Of a stretch of 63,061 bases of DNA, positions 53,361 to 62,778 are shown in pieces. The notes below the pieces were generated by a model that worked only from the letters and a program-made list of their open reading frames with translations, was not told the DNA's origin and made no database searches. The stretch spans positions 1 to 63,061 of the forward strand of contig JBBRCE010000028.1 in the NCBI GenBank assembly GCA_038205115.1. Reading direction: 5' to 3'. Both the position numbers and the translations under genes were made by a program. The stretch's first letter is position 1. The number at the start of each line of letters is the position of its first letter. The stretch comes from JBBRCE01 sp038205115. Lineage in GTDB: Bacteria; Planctomycetota; Planctomycetia; Pirellulales; JBBRCE01.

Positions 53361-53969
53361 TTATTTTCTCAACAAGCGGGCAGCGACAACAATATAGGCC
53401 GCGCCGGAATAGACCGTCATCACAATCATCAACAAGATCGAAATGTCCAGCGAATAGGCCAACCATTTGGGCGCGGCTTGCGGCTCGGGCAGGAGCGGGT
53501 AGGTGATTGCCTTGAGACTTAATGCGGCTACCACGCATTGAAACACGAATTTCAGCTTGCCGGAATACGCGGCCGAAAAATCGCTGCCTTGCTGCTCAAG
53601 AAAACTACGCAACGCCGTCACCAGCAGTTCGCGACCGACCACCACCACCACCATCCAGGCTTTGACGTGCGAATTCGGCTCGGCCGCCAAAAAAATATAG
53701 GTCCCGCAGATAATAACCTTGTCGACAAACGGATCCAGATTGCGGCCGAGTTGCGTAACTTGCTTGTACCGGCGGGCATAGTACCCGTCCACCCAGTCCG
53801 TGCTAACCGCCACCAAAAACACGATCATCCCAGCAATGTAGTGGCCCAAGCCAATCAGCACAAAGCAAACTATCGCCAGCACGAACCGCGAAATTGTAAT
53901 CTGGTTCGGGACGTTGAAAACCGGTTCACTGGGCGCGAGCGGCGGTTGTTCGGGCAGGCTGACTGACAT
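53361..53969 (-). CDS. pgsA: CDP-diacylglycerol--glycerol-3-phosphate 3-phosphatidyltransferase
   Basis: A 202-residue membrane enzyme making phosphatidylglycerol phosphate from CDP-diacylglycerol and glycerol-3-phosphate. The CDP-alcohol phosphotransferase signature is DWVDGYYARRYKQVTQLGRNLDPFVDK (D-G-x2-A-R-x8-G-x3-D-x3-D), fully intact. About five helices surround it. ATG 53969 begins 17 residues before the first conserved strand. It follows rimO by 35 bases, a pairing seen in many bacteria. Confidence 0.92.
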   Translation of the reverse strand: MSVSLPEQPPLAPSEPVFNVPNQITISRFVLAIVCFVLIGLGHYIAGMIVFLVAVSTDWVDGYYARRYKQVTQLGRNLDPFVDKVIICGTYIFLAAEPNSHVKAWMVVVVVGRELLVTALRSFLEQQGSDFSAAYSGKLKFVFQCVVAALSLKAITYPLLPEPQAAPKWLAYSLDISILLMIVMTVYSGAAYIVVAARLLRK

Positions 53970-54004
53970 GCGAAGCTGAATTTGAGTTTGGGCGAAAGAG
54001 TCAA

Positions 54005-55423
54005 CTAGCGCGGCTTGCCAACGGCCAAAGCGACCAGATCGTATCCGCTGACGGTCACGATTTCGCAGGGCACGATCTTGCCGGCCGAAAGTTGTTTGCC
54101 GGTGACAAAGGTCACGCCGTCGACGTCCGGCGCATCGGCGTAAGAGCGGCCAATCCAGGCATTTTTTTGATCCGGCACGCGCGATTCGATCATCACATCC
54201 ACGCGTTTGCCGACTTGAGCGGCATTCCAATCGAAGGCAATTTGCTGCTGCGCGGCCATCAACCGCTGGCGTCGCTCTTCTTTGACATCTTCCGGCAGAT
54301 GGTCAGGCAACCGCGCGGCCGGCGTGTCGCCTTCGAACGAGTAGGTGAACACACCAAGTCGCTCGAATTTTTGGCGCTGGACGAACTCCAGCAACTCGTC
54401 GAATTGAGCGTCGGTTTCGCCGGGAAAACCGGTAATGAACGTTGTCCGCAGCACCAGATTCGGAATGCGCTCACGCAACTTGCCCAACAGTTCTTCCGTG
54501 GCCGCTTTGGTCACGCGTCGCTGCATCCGCTTGAGCATGGTATCGTTGATGTGCTGCAAAGGCAGATCCAGGTACGGCAGAATCTTATCGCTGCTGGCCA
54601 AAACGTCGATCAATTCGTCGCTAAAGTACATCGGATAGAGGTACATCACGCGAATCCAGTCCAACCCTTTGACCTGGTTGAGTTGCCGCAACAGTTCAGG
54701 CAAACGTGGCTCGCCATACAGATCGAGTCCGTAGTACGTTGTGTCTTGCGCAACGATGTTCAATTCCCGCACGCCATCGGCCGCCAATTCGCGTGCTTCG
54801 TCCAACACCATTTCCATGGGCTTGGTGGCATGCTTGCCGCGCATCTTAGGAATTGCGCAAAAGGTGCAGAGGCGATCGCAACCTTCGGAGATTTTCAGAA
54901 AGGCAAAATGCCGTGGCGTAATCCGCAGGCGATTCCGATCATCCAGCGGCACCGAAGGCGCCGGCTTGAACACCATCCGCTGTTCGTCGAGTCCGCCAAT
55001 CAGTCGGTCGGCAACCTTGGTCACTTCTTCACGTCCGAACACGCCAACCAAGTGATCGATTTCGGGGCAAGTCTCAAGCAGAGATTCTTTGTCGCGTTCG
55101 GCCAGGCAGCCGCTGACAATCACGCCGCGCGTCTTGCCGGTACGCTTGAGTTCCAGCATTTCGTGAATGGTGGCAAACGACTCATTGCGGGCGCGCTCAA
55201 TAAACCCGCACGTATTGACCACCACAAAGTCCGCGCCTACCGGATCGCTTACCAGTTTGTAGCCGTCCAACTGCAGCAGCCCGAGCATGCGTTCGCTATC
55301 GACCAAATTCTTGGGGCAGCCGAGACTTACAAATGAGTAGGTACCTTTACTGGTTTTCGCCGCAGTTTTATCCGCAGCCGCAGACAGTTTTCCGGGAGAA
55401 TTGATGATTTCAAGCTGCTGCAT
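54005..55423 (-). CDS. rimO: ribosomal protein uS12 methylthiotransferase
   Basis: A 472-residue radical-SAM enzyme adding a methylthio group to the conserved Asp of uS12. The N-terminal UPF0004 cluster has cysteines in VSLGCPKNLVDSE, NTCGF and SGCLAE. The radical-SAM motif is CDRLCTFCAIPKMRGK (CxxxCxxC). The C-terminal TRAM domain is about the last 65 residues (GKRVDVMIESRVPDQKNAWI). The FVSLGCPKN start with DSERM is RimO-specific rather than MiaB. ATG 55423 starts the reading frame and pgsA follows. Confidence 0.93.
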   Translation of the reverse strand: MQQLEIINSPGKLSAAADKTAAKTSKGTYSFVSLGCPKNLVDSERMLGLLQLDGYKLVSDPVGADFVVVNTCGFIERARNESFATIHEMLELKRTGKTRGVIVSGCLAERDKESLLETCPEIDHLVGVFGREEVTKVADRLIGGLDEQRMVFKPAPSVPLDDRNRLRITPRHFAFLKISEGCDRLCTFCAIPKMRGKHATKPMEMVLDEARELAADGVRELNIVAQDTTYYGLDLYGEPRLPELLRQLNQVKGLDWIRVMYLYPMYFSDELIDVLASSDKILPYLDLPLQHINDTMLKRMQRRVTKAATEELLGKLRERIPNLVLRTTFITGFPGETDAQFDELLEFVQRQKFERLGVFTYSFEGDTPAARLPDHLPEDVKEERRQRLMAAQQQIAFDWNAAQVGKRVDVMIESRVPDQKNAWIGRSYADAPDVDGVTFVTGKQLSAGKIVPCEIVTVSGYDLVALAVGKPR

Positions 55424-55800
55424 TGGTACACTTCGATCACGGGGCCATTATCGAACCGCGTCAGCAAAACTTCGGGGCCAACGGTCCATCTTACACGCGT
55501 CAAAGGTTGGCTGAATTGCCGTTCAGCGAAACGTTGGCCGTTAAAGTTGTTGGGGCTGTGCGCTTGCATTCATCCTAAACGAAATTGAGCACAAAGACGA
55601 GTGGCGCAAGCGTTTAGCGAGCGACTTCCGACAAAGATCGAATGCCAATATGCAAAGTCTCAGGCAATTCGGCGACGTTTTGTGCGTTTTCGGCCCCGTT
55701 TCGACAAACTCGTCTGACTTGAGCCATCAGCATCTTGAAGCCGACCAACCTCGATAAAGTCCACTAGCAAACGAACTTGGACCCCGAGCATGACGATCAA
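55424..55800. other. intergenic region rimO / DUF983
   Basis: About 380 bases with no supported gene and no clear hairpin. It must contain the rimO promoter on the minus strand; no convincing consensus was found. Confidence 0.4.
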
Positions 55801-56184
55801 CTACGGCAACAGGTCCGAAGGTTGGGCTGCCGGCGCCGCTGGATCGGAAAACTCGTCAAACGCAAGCCACACGGCGCGGGCATAGCGAAAAAACCATAAT
55901 GGAAACAAGACCGCAAACGCGGTTAGCGACCACAACGTCGCCTGCTGCGAGAGCACATCGGAAAAAAATATGGCGAAGTACGTGCCGGTAATGATGAACG
56001 CCGTGAGTCCATAATTCACGTAGATCGAACCCAAATAGAACCCCGGCTCACGGACAAAATCCAATTGGCACTGATCGCACTGCGGCTGCATGCGAAACCA
56101 GCCGTTAAACAACGCTCCGCCACCGCAGCGCGGGCAGCGCAATCGCAACGCTCGACCCACCATTTGGAACCCGTTTGATGTCAT
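55801..56184 (-). CDS. DUF983 family membrane protein
   Basis: A 127-residue protein of the DUF983 family. The N-terminal zinc-ribbon half has CPRCGGG and CDQC, followed by two hydrophobic helices (YGLTAFIITGTYFAIFFSDV, then LWSLTAFAVLFPLWFFRYAR). Members often lie near cytochrome oxidase genes, but their role is unknown. The ATG at 56184 was chosen; 56163 (MVGRALRLRC) is a shorter alternative. It is 65 bases downstream of the cobalamin adenosyltransferase gene. Confidence 0.82.
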   Translation of the reverse strand: MTSNGFQMVGRALRLRCPRCGGGALFNGWFRMQPQCDQCQLDFVREPGFYLGSIYVNYGLTAFIITGTYFAIFFSDVLSQQATLWSLTAFAVLFPLWFFRYARAVWLAFDEFSDPAAPAAQPSDLLP

Positions 56185-56249
56185 GTCACATTTCTCGATT
56201 CTAAAAACAGCGGCACTTGCCGAGGTTTTGGCGGGACTGGGCCGTGCAG

Positions 56250-56813
56250 TTAACCGGATCGCTTGGTCCACTTGACGTCGGCAACGCCGGCCGCCTGGTT
56301 GACGGCGCGTCCCAGAACGAACAGTAAATCGCTGAGTCGGTTCAGATACACCAGCAGTTGCGGCGAGACCGATTCCTCAGTGCCGTCGGTTTCCGCCAGC
56401 AAGTTTTGCACTGTGCGTTCCGCCCGTCGGCAAACGGTGCGCGCCAAATGGACGGCCGCCGCGGCCGGGCACCCGCCGGGTAGGATAAACGCCATCAGCG
56501 GCGGCAGTGTGGCTTCGAAACGGTCGATATCCGCTTCCAGCATTTCGATTTGCTGTAGAGAAATCAAATGCGTTCCCCGCTCATCGGGATGAATTGTCGC
56601 CAGTTCTGCGCCCAGATCGAACAACTCGTTTTGAACGCGATACAAGAGTGCGTCGATGTCCGGCGGTGCACGGCACGCGCGAACCAGTCCGATGGCGGCG
56701 TTCGTTTCATCGACATCGCCCATCGCTTGCACGCGCGGCGCATCTTTGCGTAATCGCCCGCCGCCGTACAAGCCGGTGCTGCCATCGTCGCCGGTTTTCG
56801 TGTAGATTTTCAT
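56250..56813 (-). CDS. corrinoid adenosyltransferase (PduO type)
   Basis: A 187-residue ATP:cob(I)alamin adenosyltransferase. The N-terminal ATP-binding signature is IYTKTGDDGSTGLYGGGRLR, followed by GDVDETNAAIGLVRA. The helical core has LPGGCPAAAAVHLARTVCRRAER, the conserved cofactor region, and ends YLNRLSDLLFVLGRAVNQ. It makes adenosylcobalamin for radical enzymes. No B12-dependent partner gene adjoins it. Confidence 0.92.
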   Translation of the reverse strand: MKIYTKTGDDGSTGLYGGGRLRKDAPRVQAMGDVDETNAAIGLVRACRAPPDIDALLYRVQNELFDLGAELATIHPDERGTHLISLQQIEMLEADIDRFEATLPPLMAFILPGGCPAAAAVHLARTVCRRAERTVQNLLAETDGTEESVSPQLLVYLNRLSDLLFVLGRAVNQAAGVADVKWTKRSG

Positions 56814-56978
56814 GCAGTTACGGCTTCGCTTTCCCGTGAATTGTTACTTCGTCGAACCCAATCATTTGCATTGCGTAATCGCATCGCCAACGACGGGTTG
56901 CATCCTCTATAATCGAATGTTCGTCAGTTCGGCCGGCGTGGTCAACCAACATCTCTGCATAAACAATAGATCAATACC

Positions 56979-58082
56979 ATGAATCATATGTTTGCTCGCG
57001 TCGCAGGTTACTCGTTGATTCCGACGATTGTGTTGCTCATGGCGACTTGCCTGGCGACGCAGGCCGCCGAACCGCCGGCCAACCCAACAACGCCCGCCGC
57101 GCCGCCCTCGCATGAATCAAAATATCTGACGAACATCAGGCAGGTGACTTCCGGCATGGTCAAAGCGGGCGAAGGCTATTTCTCGCCCGACGGCAAATCG
57201 ATCATCTATCAGGCGCAGCCCAACGATTACCCGTTCTACCAGATTTTCACGCAGGCGTTGGTGGACGGAAAGCCCAAACGCGTCAGCACCGGTCGAGGGC
57301 GGACGACATGCAGTTTTTTTGCTCCCAGCGGCGATAAAATCATTTTTGCCTCCAGCCATCTTGATCCAGATTTGGCGAATACGGAGGAAGCGGAGCGAAA
57401 AAAGCAGGCCGAAGACGCCAAGGCACCTCATCAGCGGCGCTATGCATGGGACTTCGACAAATCGATGGACATTTTCGAAGCCAATTTAGACGGCAAAATT
57501 CTTCGTCGCTTGACCGACACGCCTGGCTACGACGCCGAGGGCGCGTATTCCAAAGATGGCAAGCAGATTGCGTTTTGCAGCGAGCGCTCCGGCGGTCGAC
57601 AAATTTATCTGATGAACGCCGACGGTTCGGACGTTCGCCAATTAACGCATGCCGAGGGATATAACGGCGGACCGTTCATTTCGCCCGATGGCAAATGGGT
57701 GGTGTTCCGTAGCGACCGCAAAAAGAAGGACATGTTGCAACTGTACGTGATTGGCATCGACGGCAAAAACGAGACGATGCTCACTGACAATAACGGCGTG
57801 AATTGGGGGCCGTACTGGCATCCCAATGCGCCCTACTTAATCTGGGCGTTTGCCGATCACTCCGATCCCACCGCGCGGCCCAATTTTGACCTGTGGTTGA
57901 TGAAGTACGATATCAACCAGGGCCAGTTTGTGGCCGGCAAGCAAACGCGGATAACCGACCTGCCTGCGGCTGACCTGCTGCCGGCGTTTTCGCCAGACGG
58001 CAAGCAGTTAATGTGGACTAGCACGCGGACGGCCGACCACAGCAGCCAGATCTTCATTGCCGATTTTCAACTGCCGGATTGA
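56979..58082 (+). CDS. exported TolB-like PD40 beta-propeller protein
   Basis: A 367-residue protein with a signal peptide (LIPTIVLLMATCLATQAAEP). At least five PD40 repeats follow, visible as GYFSPDGKSIIYQ, FFAPSGDKIIFASS, AYSKDGKQIAFCSERSG, FISPDGKWVVFRSDR and AFSPDGKQLMWTS. It belongs to the TolB/DPP-like propeller class without a peptidase domain. It is probably a periplasmic binding protein. It is divergent from the cobalamin gene and convergent with EpsI. Confidence 0.88.
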   Translation: MNHMFARVAGYSLIPTIVLLMATCLATQAAEPPANPTTPAAPPSHESKYLTNIRQVTSGMVKAGEGYFSPDGKSIIYQAQPNDYPFYQIFTQALVDGKPKRVSTGRGRTTCSFFAPSGDKIIFASSHLDPDLANTEEAERKKQAEDAKAPHQRRYAWDFDKSMDIFEANLDGKILRRLTDTPGYDAEGAYSKDGKQIAFCSERSGGRQIYLMNADGSDVRQLTHAEGYNGGPFISPDGKWVVFRSDRKKKDMLQLYVIGIDGKNETMLTDNNGVNWGPYWHPNAPYLIWAFADHSDPTARPNFDLWLMKYDINQGQFVAGKQTRITDLPAADLLPAFSPDGKQLMWTSTRTADHSSQIFIADFQLPD

Positions 58083-58143
58083 GTCAGCCTGCGGTCTGAA
58101 CGCAGACGGACGCGAACATTCGACGAACGCGACGGACGCACGG

Positions 58144-58890
58144 TCAGGCCGCTTTCGCGGTGACCGGTTCAGCGGGCTTTTCCGGAGTGATTGTTTCGGG
58201 TTTGCTTTCCGGTTCGAACAAGGCTTTTTCAAGCTCAGGCATGAACGCCCGCAGGAATTTGACGTTGGGTGAATCGGCCGGCGCACCGTCCACGCCTTTG
58301 TTGCTGATTACGTAAAGTTTGAACAGTGCTTCGCGGCCTTCGAAGGCCACGCGCGGAATGGTGGGGGCATCCCAATGGCTTTTGACGTTTGGCGTTCCGT
58401 CCGCGCGGCCAGTATTCCACGCCCAAAATAAGCGAATTGAGGTCACGCCTTCAATGGTTTCTTTTCGAAACCGCGCGTTAAAAAAGTCGTTATCGCCTTC
58501 GCCCGGGTCGGAGATCACAAAACGGTGTGGATCCTCAGGCATCTGGTAACCCTGGCAAACATAGCACTGATCGGGCATGTGATCGGCAATGTCGTACGAA
58601 TGACCGCAAATCAAGAAGACGCTGACTTCATCGGTCTTGTCGTGTCGGTTGGTATACACGCGCGCCAGATGCCCGACGGCACCGGCTCGCTCCAGTTGTT
58701 TTTGATCGGTTGAGTCGGGCCTACTATCCCAATCGCCAAAGCTTTCGGGAATGAATTTGATTCGAGCGGCGAATTCTTGCTGTTTACGCGTGACTTGGCG
58801 CTTGTGCCAACGTTCGGTGTAAACGCCTTGCAAGATGCCAAAAATAACCATCACGACAATGCCGCCGGCAATGGGGAGATATCGCGACAT
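58144..58890 (-). CDS. EpsI family exosortase-associated protein
   Basis: A 248-residue membrane-anchored protein. One N-terminal helix (IAGGIVVMVIFGILQGVY) comes before the DUF3485/EpsI core: WDSRPDSTDQ, VSVFLICGHSYDIADHMPDQ and CYVCQGYQM, the counterpart of the HxPxxCYPxxGW region. EpsI proteins occur with exosortases and may help sorting or polymer attachment. The C-terminus is a Pro/Glu/Lys tail. It lies about 100 bases downstream of the Wzc-like gene. Confidence 0.82.
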   Translation of the reverse strand: MSRYLPIAGGIVVMVIFGILQGVYTERWHKRQVTRKQQEFAARIKFIPESFGDWDSRPDSTDQKQLERAGAVGHLARVYTNRHDKTDEVSVFLICGHSYDIADHMPDQCYVCQGYQMPEDPHRFVISDPGEGDNDFFNARFRKETIEGVTSIRLFWAWNTGRADGTPNVKSHWDAPTIPRVAFEGREALFKLYVISNKGVDGAPADSPNVKFLRAFMPELEKALFEPESKPETITPEKPAEPVTAKAA

Positions 58891-58938
58891 AACGACGGTT
58901 TCCTGGTGCTTAAGTTTCTGTGCGTGACAAATGCCTCA

Positions 58939-58962
58939 AGGCGAGATCGCAAAATCTCGCCT
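58939..58962 (-). terminator. hairpin between Wzc-like and EpsI genes
   Basis: AGGCGAGAT (58939-58947), loop CGCAAA, ATCTCGCCT (58954-58962). It sits 30 bases after the Wzc-like stop and 49 before EpsI. No U-tract follows, so it could moderate read-through or mark an mRNA processing point. Confidence 0.5.
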
Positions 58963-58992
58963 CAAGTGTTTCAAGTTTTCAAGCGTGGACGC

Positions 58993-61230
58993 TCATTTGG
59001 GTGACGGCAAGCTTTTGAAGCCGCGCGGTATTTTAACTCGCACGCCATTGACCACCGCGCCGAGTACGCGAATCCCAACAGCTTCCAGTCGTTCGCGGGC
59101 CTCGTGGACTTTGGTCAGTTGGCTACGATCGCGGCGAACGGAAATGACCGCTGCGTCGACAAAGTGACCGAGCATTAACGAATCCGCAAACGCCAAGACC
59201 GGTCCAGAATCGATCACGATAAAATCGTACTTCGCTCGCAGACGTCGGAATAGTTCCTGGATGCTGTCTCGCGATAGAGCGATGATGGCGGCTTGATCGA
59301 CAACGCCGGCTGGCATGATCCACAGATCGGCAATCATCGAAGCTTGCACGGCATCGTCCATATCGACCTGTCGACGCAAGACTTCGCAAAATCCGTTTTC
59401 CAGCGGCACGGCAAATTGCTTGTGGATGATCGGCTTGCGCAGGTCACCATCGATTAACAGTGTCTTGCGTCCGGAACGGGCCAAACTCGCGGCCAGTTGA
59501 CTGGCCACGGTTGTCTTACCTTCGCGCACCTGCGCGCTGGTGACCATCACCATGTGCGGCGTATCCAAGCCGCCGCCTTTAAGCAGCATGGTGCGGATGT
59601 TGTCGATCGACTCGCCAACCTCGGTGCTCGATGCGCCGCGCCGATTCGGCAACGTGCCGAGCACTCGTAAGGCCAGACCTTGATTGACTTCGCTGGCCGA
59701 ATTGATCCGCCGCGACTGAAATTCGGCAAAGACCACGCCAATTGTCGCCAGTCCCACGCCACCCAAAGAGGCAAATGCGATCAGCAAACCGCGGTACAGG
59801 CGGTTATCTCCGTCCGGCACCTTGGCGTCTTCGATCTGAACCACACGACTGACCGACGTCCGCATTTCGACATCCAGGTTGAACACTTCTTTGTTCAGCG
59901 ATTGGCGAAACTGCTTCAGGTTGTCGATTTCGGTACGTTGTTGTTCCAGGTTGAGCACAGTGCTCCCGAGCTTCTTGGCTTCTTCCAACTTGGTGTCGTA
60001 TTCTTGCCGCAGCTTACTCAGGTAGTCGCTAATACGTTGCATTTGCGAGTCGAGCAACTTAATGTTTTGTTCTGGAGATTGTTCCAGCAGCGGCCCCTTA
60101 TTTCCGATGATCGTCCGCTTGACCTCGGCAATGATTTGCGGCCGGATGTCGCGCGTACGATCTTCGATTTGTTGATCGTAGCCTTGAATTTTCTGCTTGG
60201 CCTCGACAACGTCCGGCGAACGATCGCCACGGACATCTTTGCTCTTGATCAACGCGATCCGCTCGACCTCGGCGTCGCGACGGCCTTTGGCGGTGCGAAC
60301 TTCCGAGTCTTCGTTAATTGCCCGCTCGATGATCATTGCGGGAATCTCGATCTCCGCGGCAGGATTCTTATTATTTTCGGATCGGGCTCGCACGGCCTGC
60401 AGGTCCAGTTCCTTCTGCAACATCATACTGTCGGCCTCGCCGATCTTCTGACGCAGGACAGCCAAGTAGGCAATTAATACGGAGCGTTGGGTATCGATTT
60501 GCTTGGAATCGCCGCCGCCCACGCCCTCAACCAGATCATGCAAGGCCTTTTCTTTGCGCACCAGCTCGCCATCCCGATTTTTCAACTCGCGGGAAATCTT
60601 CTCTCGACGATCGATTTTCTCATCGCGCTCCTTATTAACGATGAGCCGCAAATAGGCGTCTTTCACGGCGTTGACGATTTTTGGCAATTCGGCCGGCTCG
60701 TCACCTCGCAGCAAGATCTGCATCAACTCGGCGTCGCCTGGGTAATCCACTTTCAGTGCCCGCTCCAGGCTCTTGGATGGTTGTGGCGCCCACTCCTGGA
60801 TGGTGCGCAGGTTGCGGATTTCGTCCGAGCCCAAGGCGTCAGACAACACATTGTTACTCTTGACCAACTGTGCTTGTGTTTTGCGATAGGTGTTGTACGT
60901 GTCGGGGTCGAGCGTTGTCCCGCCCTCAATCGTGCGATTCACACGCAGCAGCGCGGCGCTTTCGTACGAGATCGGCACCAAAAAATAGACGGCCGACGCA
61001 AGTAGCCCGCTCAGCAGCAAGCTAAGTCCAATTGCCAGCGGCCAGCGACGCCGAAAGCAATGCAGCAATTGGCTCAAGGTGGGACTCGACGTCAGGCTCT
61101 CTGACCCTGGCGACGATAAAGGCGGCCAGTTGCTCAGCGGCGCGAGTTCCTGGCGGTTGTTAGGAACCAGCAGTTGAGTCGCCGTGCCTGGCGGGTCCAG
61201 CAAATCGCCGCTGTCGTCGTATGATGCCAC
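58993..61230 (-). CDS. Wzc-like polysaccharide co-polymerase / BY-kinase-type ATPase
   Basis: A 745-residue inner-membrane protein. The N-terminal Wzz domain has a first helix (WPLAIGLSLLLSGLLASAVYF) and LVPISYESAALLRVNR. A ~300-residue coiled-coil periplasmic region follows, then a second helix and the cytoplasmic P-loop domain. Walker A is SAQVREGKTTVASQLA, Walker A' LLIDGDLRKP and Walker B FIVIDSGPVL. It ends GFKSLPSPK with no C-terminal tyrosine cluster, so autokinase activity is uncertain. GAGG (61238-61241) selects the GTG at 61230 over the TTG at 61236. It controls chain length or export in the exosortase-linked locus. Confidence 0.88.
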   Translation of the reverse strand: MASYDDSGDLLDPPGTATQLLVPNNRQELAPLSNWPPLSSPGSESLTSSPTLSQLLHCFRRRWPLAIGLSLLLSGLLASAVYFLVPISYESAALLRVNRTIEGGTTLDPDTYNTYRKTQAQLVKSNNVLSDALGSDEIRNLRTIQEWAPQPSKSLERALKVDYPGDAELMQILLRGDEPAELPKIVNAVKDAYLRLIVNKERDEKIDRREKISRELKNRDGELVRKEKALHDLVEGVGGGDSKQIDTQRSVLIAYLAVLRQKIGEADSMMLQKELDLQAVRARSENNKNPAAEIEIPAMIIERAINEDSEVRTAKGRRDAEVERIALIKSKDVRGDRSPDVVEAKQKIQGYDQQIEDRTRDIRPQIIAEVKRTIIGNKGPLLEQSPEQNIKLLDSQMQRISDYLSKLRQEYDTKLEEAKKLGSTVLNLEQQRTEIDNLKQFRQSLNKEVFNLDVEMRTSVSRVVQIEDAKVPDGDNRLYRGLLIAFASLGGVGLATIGVVFAEFQSRRINSASEVNQGLALRVLGTLPNRRGASSTEVGESIDNIRTMLLKGGGLDTPHMVMVTSAQVREGKTTVASQLAASLARSGRKTLLIDGDLRKPIIHKQFAVPLENGFCEVLRRQVDMDDAVQASMIADLWIMPAGVVDQAAIIALSRDSIQELFRRLRAKYDFIVIDSGPVLAFADSLMLGHFVDAAVISVRRDRSQLTKVHEARERLEAVGIRVLGAVVNGVRVKIPRGFKSLPSPK

Positions 61231-61516
61231 GATCAAACCTCAATAGAAAAGGACTCTAAGTCGTGATCGCCCTAATAGCCGCAGATGGCGGCAAGTTGGC
61301 GTTCAAAGCTTATGAGCAAAGTCCGGTCCACGCCTGCCAATGGCAGCCGACGTTTTACGTAACTTGTTACCAGTCAGAGAGAAACGCAATTTCTGGCTGA
61401 CGTGTGAATCGCGGCGGCGTGTGGCGTCGATGCAACGCACGAGGCGTTTTTACTACGTCGCTGCCGCACGATTCGTTCGCTGCAACTGGAAAAATTGCTA
61501 CAACCCCGTGAATTCT

Positions 61517-62590
61517 TTAAATCGGCAATCCCGTTTGCCCTAATCCCACATCCAACGGCTGATCGTCCTCGTCAACAACGATGCGATCGAGGATTTGCAG
61601 TTCGGCAAAGAGCATGCCCAGCGCCATGGGAATCATCAACCAACCAGCCATGTCGTGAGACCAGGCCTCAATCCGTTCGGCGTTCAGTGAATTGCTATTC
61701 ACGACCATCACGTACAACACGGCCGTCACGACGATCCGAATGATATTCACAGCCAGCGCAATCGGCACGGCGCTGAGGCCTACGATGATTTGCTTCCACA
61801 GCGGTAATTCGAGCACCATGATCGCGGCGGCCGCCAAGGCCAAGAAAATGGTCAACATGCGTAATCCACTACATGCATCGGCCACCTCCAGGCTTTGCTC
61901 GGCCAGCTTAATGGCGTTGCCCTCAGCCGTGGCTTCGATGCCCATCGTCTGCAGAATGAAGACGCTGCACTGGGTTGCTACGGATTTTAGCGGCAACAGT
62001 GTCATGCGCTCGCCGGTCATCGATAGCGGAAACATGAAGATTAAAAACGCGGTTGGCGCCGCAGCCCATTTCAAGGTCCGGAAACCGCCCGCCATCACAA
62101 AAGCCCAGGCGATCATCGGTACAAAGGTGTACATGTCGGGCGTTCGCATGTGATATTTAGCAAACATGGCCCGCGCAGCAACGGTCATCATGATCAAGCC
62201 TACCGCAGCCCAGCGTTCCAGGGTGCTGGGCGCTTGAAGCCGCTTCCAGCGGAACGCCAATAGCGATACCGTAATGATCGGAATCAACCAGCCGTGCGAA
62301 TATTGTTGATTACGCCAAGTAACGGGCAATCCGCTGTTGAAATCGAACGGAATCTCCCAGAATTTGGGATTCGGGCTGTTATTCCAGCCGAAAAGCGAAT
62401 TCCAGTAGAAATATACGGTGAATAAGATTGTCCCGGCCAGCACCCAGTTGCACATTTGGCCCTGACCACCGTTTTCGTCGCCCGGGCCCCGTTCTGCTTG
62501 CGGCCGATCGGCTTCAACCACAATCGGCGGCGCGCCGGCATTGACGGCTGTCGGCACCTTCACCGGTGGCGGTGGTTGCATTGAACTCAT
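61517..62590 (-). CDS. exosortase
   Basis: A 357-residue polytopic transpeptidase-like enzyme. It is presumed to recognise PEP-CTERM-type tails and move proteins to the envelope. The catalytic triad is visible: Cys240 in VADACSGLRML, Arg285 in VNIIRIVVTA and His312 in AWSHDMAGW. SHGWLIPI is the other family motif. The ~60-residue soluble, Pro-rich N-terminus is longer than usual. The start at 62590 has weak upstream AGAGA. The Wzc-like and EpsI genes follow on the same strand. I found no PEP-CTERM substrate in the window. Confidence 0.9.
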   Translation of the reverse strand: MSSMQPPPPVKVPTAVNAGAPPIVVEADRPQAERGPGDENGGQGQMCNWVLAGTILFTVYFYWNSLFGWNNSPNPKFWEIPFDFNSGLPVTWRNQQYSHGWLIPIITVSLLAFRWKRLQAPSTLERWAAVGLIMMTVAARAMFAKYHMRTPDMYTFVPMIAWAFVMAGGFRTLKWAAAPTAFLIFMFPLSMTGERMTLLPLKSVATQCSVFILQTMGIEATAEGNAIKLAEQSLEVADACSGLRMLTIFLALAAAAIMVLELPLWKQIIVGLSAVPIALAVNIIRIVVTAVLYVMVVNSNSLNAERIEAWSHDMAGWLMIPMALGMLFAELQILDRIVVDEDDQPLDVGLGQTGLPI

Positions 62591-62610
62591 GCAAAATCTC
62601 TTATGCATTG

Positions 62611-62628
62611 GCAACGCTGTAGCGTTGC
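62611..62628. repeat. 18-bp perfect palindrome upstream of exosortase gene
   Basis: GCAACGCT-GT-AGCGTTGC. It lies about 20 bases upstream of the exosortase start codon inside the untranslated leader and could act as an operator or a small hairpin affecting translation. Confidence 0.5.
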
Positions 62629-62749
62629 GAGGAATGAATCGAATCGTCAGCCATCAAAGCGCGTGATAGCAAGCGTGGACACAAGCGGGGTTCTGCCTGC
62701 CCCCGCATGTCTGCAGTGGGCAACGTCGTCCGCAATCGATGCCTAATTC

Positions 62750-62778
62750 ACGATAAGCGCGTCAAGAAATTTTGTCAA
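62750..62778 (-). promoter_or_regulatory. candidate exosortase-operon promoter
   Basis: On the minus strand a perfect TTGACA (62773-62778), 17-base spacer, then TATCGT (62750-62755). It is about 160 bases upstream of the exosortase start. Confidence 0.5.

Noticed and set aside
54092..55336. A 414-codon plus-strand open frame opposite rimO.
   Set aside because: Antisense shadow of a fully conserved radical-SAM gene; no domain recognised.
56814..56978. A cobalamin riboswitch upstream of the cobalamin adenosyltransferase gene.
   Set aside because: The region is only about 165 bases and I see no B12-box-like core, so there is no support.
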